A stretch of DNA of 64,000 nt from Pseudaminobacter soli (ex Zhang et al. 2022) (GCF_014595955.1 NZ_JABVCF010000003.1:124001-188000), one strand, 5' to 3'. Shown: positions 7,951-16,888, numbered from the stretch's first letter. Numbers and translations: made by a program. Notes: generated by a model from the sequence alone, not told the origin.

Positions 7951-8769
7951 CTATTCCTTGACGACGCTGATATCCGGCGCGTCGACGGCCTTCATGCCGA
8001 CGACGTGATAGCCCGAATCGACGTGGTGGACCTCGCCGGTCACCCCGCGGGACAGGTCCGACAGGAAATACATCCCTGCGTCGCCCACCTCTTCCGGCGT
8101 GACGGTACGCTTCAGCGGCGCATTGTATTCGTTCCACTTCAGGATGTAGCGGAAGTCGCCAATGCCCGACGCGGCTAGCGTCTTCATCGGCCCGGCGGAG
8201 ATCGCGTTGACGCGTATGCCCTTTCCGCCGAGATCCACCGCCAGATATCGCACGCTCGCTTCCAGAGCGGCCTTGGCCACGCCCATGACGTTGTAGTGCG
8301 GCATGACCTTCTCGGCGCCGTAATAGGTGAGCGTGAGCAGCGAGCCGCCGTCCGGCATCAGAGCCTCGGCGCGCTTTGCCACATCGGTGAAGGAGAAGAC
8401 CGAGATTTCCATCGTCTTCTGGAAATTGCCGCGCGTCGTGTCGACATAGCGGCCGTCCAGTTCTTCCTTGTCGGAGAAGGCGATGGCGTGGACGACGAAA
8501 TCGATTTTGCCCCACAGCTTCGCGACCGCGGCGAAAACATCGTCCAGCGTCGCCGGATCGGTCACGTCGCAATGGCCGACTATGTGGGCGCCAAGTTCCT
8601 GGGCCAGCGGCTCCACGCGCTTCTTGAATGCTTCGCCCTGATAGGTGAGCGCGATCCCCGCTCCCTGATCAGCACAAGCCTTGGCGATTCCATAGGCGAT
8701 CGACCTGTTGTTCGCCACGCCCATGATCAGGCCGCGCTTGCCGGCCATCAGGCCCTGTCCACCCGCCAT
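7951..8769 (-). CDS. fabI: Enoyl-[acyl-carrier-protein] reductase (NADH)
   Basis: FabI performs the last reduction in each cycle of fatty acid elongation. The 272-residue product has MAGKRGLIMGVANNRSIAYG (FabI-type nucleotide loop with NNRSIA), and the catalytic YYGAEKVMPHYNVMGVAKAA, where Tyr and Lys are spaced Y-x6-K. AISAGPMKTLAASGIGDF is the substrate-loop region. The ATG at 8767-8769 (MAGGQGLMAG) is chosen over an upstream in-frame start. The product is the target of triclosan-type inhibitors in other bacteria. Confidence 0.96.
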   Translation of the reverse strand: MAGGQGLMAGKRGLIMGVANNRSIAYGIAKACADQGAGIALTYQGEAFKKRVEPLAQELGAHIVGHCDVTDPATLDDVFAAVAKLWGKIDFVVHAIAFSDKEELDGRYVDTTRGNFQKTMEISVFSFTDVAKRAEALMPDGGSLLTLTYYGAEKVMPHYNVMGVAKAALEASVRYLAVDLGGKGIRVNAISAGPMKTLAASGIGDFRYILKWNEYNAPLKRTVTPEEVGDAGMYFLSDLSRGVTGEVHHVDSGYHVVGMKAVDAPDISVVKE

Positions 8770-8795
8770 AGCGACGACTCCCCGTGAGGTTGTGC

Positions 8796-8862
8796 CCGCC
8801 CTATCGCATAGGCCCATCCCGCCATCAAGCATAGAGGCCGGTCAGGCTATGCGATAGGGCGG
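8796..8862. repeat. Perfect 16-base inverted repeat between dnaJ-like gene and fabI
   Basis: CCGCCCTATCGCATAG at 8796-8811 is exactly complementary to CTATGCGATAGGGCGG at 8847-8862, giving a 16-bp stem with a 35-base loop. There is no T-run on either side, so it is not a classical intrinsic terminator. It lies 27 bases upstream of the fabI start on the minus strand and may terminate the upstream transcript or shape the fabI leader. Confidence 0.8.
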
Positions 8863-8877
8863 TGACATCCTTACGGG

Positions 8878-9813
8878 TCAGTTGCGCCGCTTGCGGGCGA
8901 GGGCCTCCAGTTCGGCATCGGGCTTTTGTGGAAGCATCACCCGCACATGGACGTACAGATCGGCGTGCCCGCCGGTCTTGACCGGCAGTCCCCTGCCCCT
9001 GAGGCGCAGCACCTTGTCGGAGCTGGACCAGGCCGGCACCGTCACCGCGACCTTGCCGGTCGGCGTATCGATCGCGACCTTCTCGCCGAGGACGGCGTCT
9101 TCCCAGGGAACCAGTTCGTCGACATGAAGGTCGCGCCCCTCGACGCGGTAGCGAGGATGATTGCGGATCCGGATCTTCACCAGCGCGTCGCCGGCGCCCC
9201 CCGGCCCCTGCTCGCCTTGGCCCTTCAGCCGAATCGTCTGACCGTCCTCCACATAGGTCGGCAGTTTGACCGCGAGCCTGCGCCCGTCCGGAAACACGGC
9301 ATGCACCTTGGCGGCCTTGGCCACGTCCTCGACGCTCACGTCCAGCGCGGCATTCAGGTCCTCGCCGACCCGCATGCCGCGTGCACTTGTTCTGCCGCCG
9401 AAGGGATTCGGACCGCCACCAAAACCCCCGCCTCCATAGGACTGACCGAAAATCTCGCTGAAAATGTCGGCCGCATCCCCGCCACTCCGGAACTCGAAGT
9501 GCGTGCCGCCCGCGCCTTGGCCTTGGCCTTGGCGACGGAACCCGGCGAAAGGATCGGCGCCAGCGTGTGCCTCGAAGCCCTGGAACTTCGGCTTGCCTTC
9601 GGCATCTATCTCGCCGCGGTCATAGGCAGCCCGCTTCTTCTCGTCGCCGATGATGTCATAGGCCTGGGCAGCCGCGGCGAATCGCTCCTTCGCCTTCGGA
9701 TCGTCCGGGTTCTGGTCCGGGTGATGCTTCTTGGCGAGCTTGCGATAGGCCGACTTGATTTCCTTGGCCGTCGCGGATTTCGCAACGCCCAACACCTCGT
9801 AGGGATCGCGCAT
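8878..9813 (-). CDS. CbpA-like J-domain co-chaperone
   Basis: A 311-residue type B Hsp40. Residues 1-70 are the J domain (MRDPYEVLGVAKSATAKEI, catalytic HPD in KKHHPDQN). Residues 75-140 are a Gly/Phe-rich linker, and the rest is the DnaJ C-terminal substrate domain (RVGEDLNAALDVSVEDVAK, LKGQGEQGPGGAGDALVKI). The zinc finger of true DnaJ is absent, so it resembles CbpA/DjlA-type partners of DnaK. No DNA-binding feature can be seen beyond that similarity. Confidence 0.93.
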   Translation of the reverse strand: MRDPYEVLGVAKSATAKEIKSAYRKLAKKHHPDQNPDDPKAKERFAAAAQAYDIIGDEKKRAAYDRGEIDAEGKPKFQGFEAHAGADPFAGFRRQGQGQGAGGTHFEFRSGGDAADIFSEIFGQSYGGGGFGGGPNPFGGRTSARGMRVGEDLNAALDVSVEDVAKAAKVHAVFPDGRRLAVKLPTYVEDGQTIRLKGQGEQGPGGAGDALVKIRIRNHPRYRVEGRDLHVDELVPWEDAVLGEKVAIDTPTGKVAVTVPAWSSSDKVLRLRGRGLPVKTGGHADLYVHVRVMLPQKPDAELEALARKRRN

Positions 9814-9907
9814 TCTGACTGCCTGCGAAAATGGTTAGGTCGACTTCTATATGCGGTGCGATAGGAACAAATTCCAGAGGCGCATCCGCAGCATAGACCA
9901 AATCCGG

Positions 9908-10324
9908 CTAGACGGCGCCAAATTTCTCCAGCCGCCACGCGCCGGGCCCGACCATGCAGGCCTGACCTTCGAACAGAGCAACGCCGTCGAAGCTTTCGCG
10001 CGAGGTCGTGAAGCGGCGACAGACTGTGCCAGGACCTTTCTCCTCAACAAGGCTGTTGATCGTGCCGCGGGAGCCCGTTTCTGCATTGGCCCAGGGAATC
10101 TGCGATCCCTCGAGCGATTCGACGTCCGCCGACGAAACGGCGTTCCTGATCGTCATCTCGTCGGAGCGCTGGCTAGGGTCGGCAGCAACCGCCGCCGGGC
10201 TTGCGACCGAGCCGGTCAGTATGGTGGGATCGGCTTCGGCCTGCTTGAGGCTGAAGCCGCCGGCGCAACCCGAAAGCAAGAGCCCCGAAACGAGGCATGC
10301 CCAGGGCGCGGCCTGCCGCACCAT
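9908..10324 (-). CDS. RT0821/Lpp0805-type surface lipoprotein
   Basis: A 138-residue lipoprotein. The signal peptide MVRQAAPWACLVSGLLLSGCAGG ends in a lipobox (LLSGC). The mature part has NAVSSADVESLEGSQIPWANAETGSRGTI and CRRFTTSRESFDGVALFEGQACMVGPGAWRL, the glycine-zipper-lacking core seen in rickettsial/legionella surface antigen-like proteins (RT0821/Lpp0805). Its function is unknown; it probably sits in the outer membrane. An upstream TTG at 10364-10366 would only extend the leader. It is divergent from pdxH. Confidence 0.82.
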   Translation of the reverse strand: MVRQAAPWACLVSGLLLSGCAGGFSLKQAEADPTILTGSVASPAAVAADPSQRSDEMTIRNAVSSADVESLEGSQIPWANAETGSRGTINSLVEEKGPGTVCRRFTTSRESFDGVALFEGQACMVGPGAWRLEKFGAV

Positions 10325-10408
10325 CCGGGAACAAGGCCCCCGAGAGGCTTGCGCACCTCGCCGCAATAGGCAATCTCCCGTCTCGAAGCACCAAATCGGA
10401 TACGGATC

Positions 10409-11023
10409 ATGGGCGAAACGAAGTTAACATCAGGTGACTTCACCGAGAGCACCGAGCCCTTCCGGCTGTTCGCGGAATGGTTCGAAGATGCCGCGAAAAG
10501 CGAGATCAACGATCATAATGGGGTGGCGCTGGCGACAGTCGATCCGGACGGATTGCCCGATGTCCGCATGGTGCTTTTGAAGGGTTTCGACGAGCGCGGC
10601 TTCGTCTTCTACACCAATTTCGAGAGCGCCAAGGGCCGGCAGATCCTGGCCACTCCCAAGGCCGCGATGTGCTTCCACTGGAAGTCGCTGCGGCGCCAGG
10701 TGCGGGTGCGCGGCCCGGTCGAGATCGTCTCCGAGGCCGAGGCCGACGAGTACTACGCCTCGCGCCCGCGCGGCAGCCGCATAGGCGCCTGGGCGTCGAA
10801 GCAGTCCAGGCCGCTAGAAAGCCGTTTTGCGCTGGAGAAGGCGGTCGCAGAATACACGGCGAAGTTCGCGATCGGCGAGATCCCCCGCCCGAAGCACTGG
10901 TCGGGCTTCCGCATCGTGCCTTCCTCGATCGAATTCTGGCACGACCGGCCGTTCCGTCTGCACGACCGCGTGCTTTTCACGCGCAAAGGCGACGGCTGGG
11001 AGAAGACTCGGCTCTATCCGTGA
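10409..11023 (+). CDS. pdxH: Pyridoxamine/pyridoxine 5'-phosphate oxidase
   Basis: PdxH uses FMN and oxygen to make pyridoxal 5'-phosphate. The 204-residue product contains [35 protein letters not shown] (FMN binding), [15 protein letters not shown], and the C-terminal signature [17 protein letters not shown] followed by RLHDR and RLYP. Length and motifs are normal. Confidence 0.98.
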   Translation: MGETKLTSGDFTESTEPFRLFAEWFEDAAKSEINDHNGVALATVDPDGLPDVRMVLLKGFDERGFVFYTNFESAKGRQILATPKAAMCFHWKSLRRQVRVRGPVEIVSEAEADEYYASRPRGSRIGAWASKQSRPLESRFALEKAVAEYTAKFAIGEIPRPKHWSGFRIVPSSIEFWHDRPFRLHDRVLFTRKGDGWEKTRLYP

Positions 11024-11045
11024 GCAAGCGACGGTTCTGGACGAT

Positions 11046-11987
11046 CTACGCCCTCTTCCAAAGAAGCCAGCGCGCCGCCGCGACAGTCGTTATCCCCAGC
11101 AGCGGCCATCGCGCCCAGAACTGCCCCTCCCAACTGAAGAGATTGACGCTCACAACGACGGCTGCGGCTATTCCCAACCCACCCAGAACCGGGTCCACGC
11201 GTTGTGAGCGCCGCAGCCACCCAATCGCGGCGGCGGCGGCAAAACCCAGAATCGGCCAACGCGCCCAAAAGCTGTCCGGGCTTGTAGCAAGATTGACGAC
11301 GACCATCAGCACACCCAACCCGGCAAGAACTGCCAGTCGCCGGTCGATCTGGTACCCAGCTACGACAAGAGTGTCGGCGATGGCTGGCTCAGGGCCTCTA
11401 ACAGGTCGCGCTGGTGGTGTCTCGGCGGCTGGTGGAGGGGCCGCGCTCCGCCTGGCCTGCGCCTCGCTGCCAATCCGCACGGCGTAGCTCGGCACCGCGT
11501 CATCGATATTCTTCACCGACAAATTGCCGAGAAACTCGAAGCCGACCGTCATCTTGTTGCGGACCTGATCGTAGACCGTGCTCGAGATCAGGATGCCGCC
11601 GGGCTCTGCCTCCGCCTGGAGCCGGGCTGCGATATTGACGCCATCACCATAGATATCGTCTCCATCGACGATCACGTCACCTAGATTGATGCCGACCCTG
11701 AAGAGCATCTGCCGCCCGTCCGGCCGGTTCTCGTTCTTGCGTGCCAGTTCGTTCTGGATGTCGACAGCGGCGCGAACCGCCCCCACGACGCTCCCGAATT
11801 CGGCGATCAGCCCGTCGCCCCAGGTGTTCACGACACGCCCGCCATGTGCCTCGATCAGCCGTGCCATTGCGTCCCGATAACTCTTGAGGGTGGCAAACGT
11901 GCCCTCCTCGTCCGCCTCCATAAGACGGGAGTATCCCTGAACGTCGGCGGAGAAGATGGTCGTCAGCTTGCGATTGGCCGTTGCCAT
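11046..11987 (-). CDS. Class III adenylate/guanylate cyclase with duplicated C-terminal membrane module
   Basis: Residues 1-172 form a class III nucleotide cyclase domain: FSADVQGYSRLM (metal Asp15), VVNTWGDGLIAEF (metal Asp58), VGINLGDVI and YGDGVNIAARLQ. After a Pro/Ala-rich linker (180-205), residues 215-313 hold four hydrophobic stretches arranged as two copies of one two-helix unit. Each copy contains FWARWP (240-245 and 290-295), exactly 50 residues apart, followed by a helix and a basic end. The catalytic domain thus precedes the membrane anchor, the reverse of many cyclases. Product (cAMP or cGMP) and signal are unknown. It converges with pdxH. Confidence 0.9.
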   Translation of the reverse strand: MATANRKLTTIFSADVQGYSRLMEADEEGTFATLKSYRDAMARLIEAHGGRVVNTWGDGLIAEFGSVVGAVRAAVDIQNELARKNENRPDGRQMLFRVGINLGDVIVDGDDIYGDGVNIAARLQAEAEPGGILISSTVYDQVRNKMTVGFEFLGNLSVKNIDDAVPSYAVRIGSEAQARRSAAPPPAAETPPARPVRGPEPAIADTLVVAGYQIDRRLAVLAGLGVLMVVVNLATSPDSFWARWPILGFAAAAAIGWLRRSQRVDPVLGGLGIAAAVVVSVNLFSWEGQFWARWPLLGITTVAAARWLLWKRA

Positions 11988-12046
11988 CGATTCTCTCTTG
12001 TGATGGTCGGATTGCTGTTTTCGAGCCTATGCGCCAAGCTGCCTGG

Positions 12047-12802
12047 TCAACCCGGCTTCTTTCGCTCCAGAAAGGCGGCGAAGGCCGCCCTCGCCTCCTC
12101 GGACTTGAGACGGCCGCGGAAATGCTCGGCCTCTTCGCCTATGCGTGCGAAAACGGCATCGCGCGGGCCGCGCAAGAGATCGCGGGCTATCCGCAGCGCC
12201 TCCGGCGGCTTGGACGCCAGCCGCTCGGCTGCGGCGATCGTTTCATCCTCGAGCCTCTCCTCCGCAACCATCTTGTAGATGAGCCCGGCAGCTAGAGCCT
12301 TTTGGGCCGTCAGCGGCTCGCCCAGGGCTAGCAGCGCGAAAGCGCGCTGGTGGCCAAGGATCGCGGGCGCCAGCAGGCTCGACGCCGCTTCCGGCACGAG
12401 ACCAAGGTCGACGAAAGGCGTGTGGAAGGTGGTCCTCGGCGTGGCGATGGTCAGATCGCAGTGAAGGTTCAGGGTCGCGCCGATGCCAACCGCGATACCG
12501 TCCACGCCCGACACCAGCGGCTTCCTGGCTCCGGCCAGCGCCATCATGAAATCCCAAACCTCGTTTCCGGTCTCACCGCCCATCGCGACCGCCATGAAGT
12601 CGGCGAGATCGTTGCCGGCCGAAAATGCCCCGGGTCCGCCGAGGAAGACGTGGACGCGCACCGCCGGATCGGCGTCGCCAGCAGTCAGGGCAGCCGACAT
12701 CGCCGCATACATGGCGCGGGTGATCGCGTTCTTCTTGTCCGGCCGATTCATGCGGATCAGCTGGATTGCCCCGCGCCGCTCTATAAGAACATGGTCCGTC
12801 AT
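12047..12802 (-). CDS. Enoyl-CoA hydratase/isomerase family protein
   Basis: A 251-residue crotonase-fold enzyme. AFSAGNDLADFM forms the first oxyanion-hole strand, and VSGVDGIAVGIGATLNLHCDLTIA the second, where the usual catalytic Glu of true hydratases at GGG/A-E positions is not obvious. TPFVDLGLVPEAASSLLAP matches the isomerase/hydratase core. Its start is 13 bases downstream of the acyl-CoA dehydrogenase stop, so both act in one acyl-CoA degradation route. Exact substrate is not readable. Confidence 0.9.
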   Translation of the reverse strand: MTDHVLIERRGAIQLIRMNRPDKKNAITRAMYAAMSAALTAGDADPAVRVHVFLGGPGAFSAGNDLADFMAVAMGGETGNEVWDFMMALAGARKPLVSGVDGIAVGIGATLNLHCDLTIATPRTTFHTPFVDLGLVPEAASSLLAPAILGHQRAFALLALGEPLTAQKALAAGLIYKMVAEERLEDETIAAAERLASKPPEALRIARDLLRGPRDAVFARIGEEAEHFRGRLKSEEARAAFAAFLERKKPG

Positions 12803-12815
12803 CGTGCTCTCCTCG

Positions 12816-14588
12816 TCAGCCGTGCAGGGCTTCCCCTGCAGCCAACAGGCTCATCCCGCCTTCGATGACGGCTTGCCTCAGCGAAGCGGTCTCGCCGATG
12901 AGATTTTCGGCATAGAAGCGGCAAAGCGCCGTCCGCTCGGCATCGCCGTCGGCCACCGCAGCGCGGGCCAGCAGCGCCCCGCCCAGGCCAAGCGCGAAAA
13001 GACGCAGGTAGGGCGTGGCGCCGGCTAGCGCCTCCTCGGTCCGCCCCTCCTGCAGCATGACAAGGAGCGCCTCGGTGGCCGCCTCGAGGTCATCCACGGC
13101 AGCTTCGATGCGGTCAACCGACTGGGCTGCCCCTTCACTGTTCGAAGTGCGCAGCCTTTCAGCATCTTCGCGAAGTTCGGCGATGAAGGCACGGACATGC
13201 CCGCCGTCCGACTGCGGCAGTTTGCGCGTGGCGAGATCGATCGCCTGGATACCGTTGGTGCCTTCATAGATCGGCGCGATCCTGGCATCCCGAAGCAGGG
13301 TAGCCGCGCCGGTCTCCTCGATGTAGCCCATGCCGCCATGCACCTGCACACCGAGCGAGGCGACCTCAACGCCGACGTCCGTCGAGAATGCCTTGGCGAC
13401 CGGCGTCAGCAGATTGGCCCGCTCCTGCCAGAAGCCCGCCTGCCCGCCTCCGGCCTTCGCCATGTCGATGGCATGCGCGCAGGAATAGCTGATCGCGCGG
13501 GCGATCCAGGTCAGCGCCTTCATGGTGAGCAGGCTGCGCTGCACGTCGGGATGATAGACGATCGGCGCCATTCCCTCGCCGCCATAGCCGGGAGCACGGC
13601 CCTGGCGGCGCTCTCGGGCATAGGCAAACGCCTTCTGGTAAGCGGCTTCGGCCACCGCCACACCCTGGATGCCGACCGCGAGGCGGGCATTGTTCATCAT
13701 GGTGAACATGCAGGCCAGCCCACGGTTCTCCTCGCCGACCAGCCAGCCGACCGCGCCCGGCTCGCGATCCCCAGCAAAGCCATCTCCATAGATCATCGTG
13801 CAGGTCGGCGAGGCGTGGATGCCCATCTTGTGCTCGATTGAGGCGCAGAACACGTCGTTGCGGACGCCGGGCGAGCCATCGGGATTCGGCAGGAATTTGG
13901 GTACTAAAAAGAGGGAGATTCCCTTCGTCCCCGCAGGCGCGTCGGGCAGACGGGCGAGCACCAAGTGCACGATGTTGCCCGAGAAATCGTGCTCGCCATA
14001 GGTGATAAAAATCTTCTGGCCGAAGAGGCGATAGGTGCCGTCGCCCGCCCGTTCGGCGCGGGTGCGTAGGGCGCCGACGTCGGAGCCCGCCTGCGGCTCG
14101 GTCAGGTTCATCGTGCCCATCCACTCGCCGGAGACCAGTTTTGGCAGATACGTCGCCTTCAGTTCCTCGGAGGCGTGTGCGTGCAGCGCCTCGACCGCGC
14201 CCATAGTCAGCGTCGGGCCGATGCCGAAGGCCATGGACCCGGAGTTCCACATCTCCAGGACCGCGACCGAGAGCATGGCAGGCAGCCCCTGCCCGCCATA
14301 CTCGACCGGACCGGACAGCGCGTTCCAGCCGCCTTCCCGCCAGCGACGGTAAAGATCCTTCCAGCCGTCTGGCATGCAGACCGCGGCGTTCTCGAGGACA
14401 GCGCCCTGCCGGTCGCCGATCTCGCGCAGCGGCGCGACCTCCTCGCTGGCGAAGCGGCCGGCCTCCTCGAGGATGGCGTCGGCCAGATCCTCGCTGAGAT
14501 CCCCGAGCGCGCCGGTCTCCAGCGCCGCCCCCATGCCGGCGACGTGCTTCAGCGTGAAGGCGATCTCGGCAACGGGCGCGCGATACAT
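12816..14588 (-). CDS. Acyl-CoA dehydrogenase (FadE/DmdC-like, ~590 aa)
   Basis: A 590-residue FAD-dependent dehydrogenase, longer than the 380-residue classical type and matching the group that includes 3-methylmercaptopropionyl-CoA dehydrogenase. Visible parts: LTEPQAGSDVGALRTRA (flavin binding), QKIFITYGEHDF, MGIHASPTC, the C-terminal ACAD signature QVHGGMGYIEETGAATLLRD and IYEGTNGIQAIDLATRKL (catalytic Glu in YEGT). A C-terminal helical extension (about 470-590) is typical of this subgroup. It forms an operon with the enoyl-CoA hydratase gene, and a perfect palindrome lies 54 bases upstream of the start. Confidence 0.92.
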   Translation of the reverse strand: MYRAPVAEIAFTLKHVAGMGAALETGALGDLSEDLADAILEEAGRFASEEVAPLREIGDRQGAVLENAAVCMPDGWKDLYRRWREGGWNALSGPVEYGGQGLPAMLSVAVLEMWNSGSMAFGIGPTLTMGAVEALHAHASEELKATYLPKLVSGEWMGTMNLTEPQAGSDVGALRTRAERAGDGTYRLFGQKIFITYGEHDFSGNIVHLVLARLPDAPAGTKGISLFLVPKFLPNPDGSPGVRNDVFCASIEHKMGIHASPTCTMIYGDGFAGDREPGAVGWLVGEENRGLACMFTMMNNARLAVGIQGVAVAEAAYQKAFAYARERRQGRAPGYGGEGMAPIVYHPDVQRSLLTMKALTWIARAISYSCAHAIDMAKAGGGQAGFWQERANLLTPVAKAFSTDVGVEVASLGVQVHGGMGYIEETGAATLLRDARIAPIYEGTNGIQAIDLATRKLPQSDGGHVRAFIAELREDAERLRTSNSEGAAQSVDRIEAAVDDLEAATEALLVMLQEGRTEEALAGATPYLRLFALGLGGALLARAAVADGDAERTALCRFYAENLIGETASLRQAVIEGGMSLLAAGEALHG

Positions 14589-14641
14589 TGCAAAAGCCTC
14601 CTCGGCGGCAGCTTTGGGTCGCAGCCATGGGTAGGTTCTTC

Positions 14642-14655
14642 TGACGTTAACGTCA
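14642..14655. promoter_or_regulatory. Perfect palindrome upstream of acyl-CoA dehydrogenase
   Basis: TGACGTTAACGTCA is a 14-base perfect palindrome in the divergent interval between the acyl-CoA dehydrogenase (minus) and the small Cys protein (plus), about 50 bases from each start. It resembles operators of acyl-CoA-responsive regulators of fatty-acid or branched-chain catabolism such as LiuR-type (MerR family) repressors in Proteobacteria. The regulator is not in this window. Confidence 0.65.
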
Positions 14656-14704
14656 ATTGCGCTAAGGGATGGCCCTAGCTCATGACCACCCCCTGAGGCC
14701 TCGT

Positions 14705-14929
14705 ATGCTCGCCAGACCCGAAACGCGCCGCTGCATCGAATGTGGACTGCCGTTCGGCATGCCCAACTTCAGCTATTACCACGGCCAGATCGACAACGGG
14801 CCGGCCTATTGGAGCGATCGCGGCATCCTGTGTTCGCCTGCCTGCTCGCTCACGCATTTCCGGCGCCGGGAGGAGGAAGGAACGCTGCCGACGGCACCGG
14901 CGAGCAATCCGTTCGAAGTCGGCGGCTGA
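14705..14929 (+). CDS. Small Cys-rich protein, putative zinc-binding
   Basis: A 74-residue protein I cannot name. It reads MLARPETRRCIECGLPFG, then NFSYYHGQIDNGPAYWSDRG and ILCSPACSLTHFRRREEE. CxxC in the first part and CxxxC in the second could bind one zinc. The ATG at 14705 follows a TGAGG at a suitable distance; an in-frame start 36 bases earlier lacks one. It is divergent from the acyl-CoA dehydrogenase and converges with purD. Confidence 0.72.
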   Translation: MLARPETRRCIECGLPFGMPNFSYYHGQIDNGPAYWSDRGILCSPACSLTHFRRREEEGTLPTAPASNPFEVGG

Positions 14930-14947
14930 CGCGCGGCTTTCCCGGCC

Positions 14948-16231
14948 TTAGGCGCCCCGCTCCGACTTCTCCCGCTCCACCGCGCGAAAACCGATGTCGC
15001 GACGGCAAAACCCCTCGGGCCAATCGATCGTGTCGATCGCGGCATAAGCCCGCGCCTGCGCTTCCGTTACGGTGCGGCCCGTCGCGGTAACGCTGAGCAC
15101 ACGCCCGCCATTGGCGACGATACGGCCATCCCTCTCGGAGGTGCCCGCATGGAAGAGTTCGACGCCTTCCGGGACGCGGTCCAACCCGCCGATCACACTG
15201 CCGCGCTCGACCGCACCCGGATAGCCCTTCGCAGCCATCACCACGGTGAGCGCCGCCTCGGCGTACCATCGCGCCGACATGTGGGCGAGTTGCCCATCGG
15301 CGGCCGCATTGAGCAGAATCAGCAGATCGTCCTTCAGCCGCATCATCAGGACCTGGCACTCGGGATCGCCAAAACGGACGTTGTATTCGATGAGTTTTGG
15401 ACCGTCGGCCGTGATCATCAGCCCGGCGAAGAGGACTCCCGAGAAGGGAGAGCCCAGTTCGGCCATGCCGCGCATCGTCGGCTCGACGATCTCCCGCATC
15501 ACCCGCTCGGACATCGCCGGGGTCATCACCGGGGCCGGCGAATAGGCGCCCATGCCTCCGGTGTTGGGGCCGGTGTCGCCGTCGCCGACGCGCTTGTGGT
15601 CCTGGGCGCTGCCGAAGGGGAGAGCGGTCCTGCCGTCGCAGAGGCAGAAGAAGCTGACCTCCTCCCCGGTCAGGAATTCCTCGACCACCACCTCGGCTCC
15701 GGCGCCGCCGAAAGCGCCGTCGAAACAGGCGTCGATCGCGGCCAGCGCTTCATCGAGCGTCGTCGCCACGGTGACACCCTTGCCGGCCGCCAAACCGTCC
15801 GCCTTGACGACGATCGGTGCGCCTCGGGCGCGGGCATAATCCTTGGCGTCCTCGGCGTTCTGAAACCGGCCATAGGCGGCGGTCGGAATGGCGAAACGGG
15901 CGCAGAGATCTTTTGTGAAGCCTTTGGACCCCTCCAGCCTGGCGGCTGCCTGCGAGGGGCCGAAGACGCGAATTCCGGCCGCCCTGAGGTGATCCGACAG
16001 ACCGGCCACAAGCGGCGCCTCGGGACCGACCACGACCAGTCCGATGTCCTTCTCCTTGCAGAAGCTCGCGACTGCGCCGTGATCCTCGGCGTCCAGGGCG
16101 GCGATTTCGGCTTCCCTGGCGATGCCGGGGTTGCCCGGGGCAGCATAGAGCTTTCCAAGCAGGGGCGAGGCTGACAGCTTCCAGGCCAGCGCATGCTCGC
16201 GGCCGCCGGAGCCAATCAGAAGAACGTTCAT
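14948..16231 (-). CDS. purD: Phosphoribosylamine-glycine ligase (GAR synthetase)
   Basis: PurD is the second enzyme of de novo purine synthesis. The 427-residue ATP-grasp protein starts [19 protein letters not shown], has [26 protein letters not shown] (ATP-grasp lysines), [14 protein letters not shown] and the PurD signature [10 protein letters not shown]. Length and order are normal. The C-terminal half ends with [33 protein letters not shown]. No unusual feature was seen. Confidence 0.97.
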   Translation of the reverse strand: MNVLLIGSGGREHALAWKLSASPLLGKLYAAPGNPGIAREAEIAALDAEDHGAVASFCKEKDIGLVVVGPEAPLVAGLSDHLRAAGIRVFGPSQAAARLEGSKGFTKDLCARFAIPTAAYGRFQNAEDAKDYARARGAPIVVKADGLAAGKGVTVATTLDEALAAIDACFDGAFGGAGAEVVVEEFLTGEEVSFFCLCDGRTALPFGSAQDHKRVGDGDTGPNTGGMGAYSPAPVMTPAMSERVMREIVEPTMRGMAELGSPFSGVLFAGLMITADGPKLIEYNVRFGDPECQVLMMRLKDDLLILLNAAADGQLAHMSARWYAEAALTVVMAAKGYPGAVERGSVIGGLDRVPEGVELFHAGTSERDGRIVANGGRVLSVTATGRTVTEAQARAYAAIDTIDWPEGFCRRDIGFRAVEREKSERGA

Positions 16232-16344
16232 TGCGAAACCTCGCTGAAGCTGCCTGAGCCGTGCCGCTATTGTCTGAACCTCAGATGGTCAAGCGGATGC
16301 GGCTACAAAAGCTTCGTTGCGGGCAAGCGCCGTTCGGGGGCAGC

Positions 16345-16617
16345 CTATTTCCTGTAATGAAGGCGGCAGGCGGAGATTTCGATCGCCTGCTGGTCGCCCT
16401 TGCCCGTGACCCGGTAGACAAGCCGATGCTCGTGGTCGATGCGCCGGGACCACCAGCCCGAAAGTTCGCTGCGGAGCGGCTCCGGCCGGCCGATCCCCAC
16501 AAAAGGGTGCCGTGAGATCTCCTTGATGAGTTCGTTGATCCTGGCGGCGATTGCGGGATCAGCGGCTTGCCAATGCGTGTAGTCGGTCCAGGAACGAGAC
16601 GAGAAGATGATCCTCAC
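16345..16617 (-). CDS. yoeB: YoeB-family mRNA interferase toxin
   Basis: A 90-residue RelE/YoeB fold toxin that cuts mRNA in the ribosome. It has SRSWTDYTHWQAADPAIAARI, the family core GIGRPEPLRSELSGWWSRRI, and the catalytic C-terminal segment DHEHRLVYRV followed by LHYRK, matching the YoeB active site (Glu, Arg, His, Tyr). Its ATG overlaps the antitoxin stop by four bases. Intact length suggests it is functional. Confidence 0.95.
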   Translation of the reverse strand: MRIIFSSRSWTDYTHWQAADPAIAARINELIKEISRHPFVGIGRPEPLRSELSGWWSRRIDHEHRLVYRVTGKGDQQAIEISACRLHYRK

Positions 16618-16868
16618 GGATCGATGAGGTCGTGCTCGACCCCCTTGCCTGCATCCAGTTCAGCGATCGACGCGAGCAAGCGCTCCGCGTTGACGGGTGA
16701 GCTAAGCAGATGGAGGGTCTCCTTCATCCCTTCCCAGTCGGCGAGCGATACGATCACCGCCGGCTCGTGCCCCTGGCGGGTCACGATCAATTCGGCGCGG
16801 TCCTGCTCGACCTTGTCGAGATGAGAGGCGAGGTTATTCCGCAGATCTGTGAAGGTGACATAGGACAT
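16614..16868 (-). CDS. yefM: YefM/Phd-family antitoxin
   Basis: An 84-residue antitoxin, MSYVTFTDLRNNLASHLDKV, with the Phd/YefM DNA-binding fold, then LIVTRQGHEPAVIVSLADWEGMKETLHLLSS leading into the toxin-neutralising C-terminus. The ATG at 16866-16868 follows GGAGGG; a longer in-frame start at 16916 would place the operator inside the coding region and is rejected. With YoeB it forms a type II toxin-antitoxin operon that represses itself. Confidence 0.93.
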   Translation of the reverse strand: MSYVTFTDLRNNLASHLDKVEQDRAELIVTRQGHEPAVIVSLADWEGMKETLHLLSSPVNAERLLASIAELDAGKGVEHDLIDP

Positions 16869-16888
16869 GGGAGGCCCTCCGATTAAGT

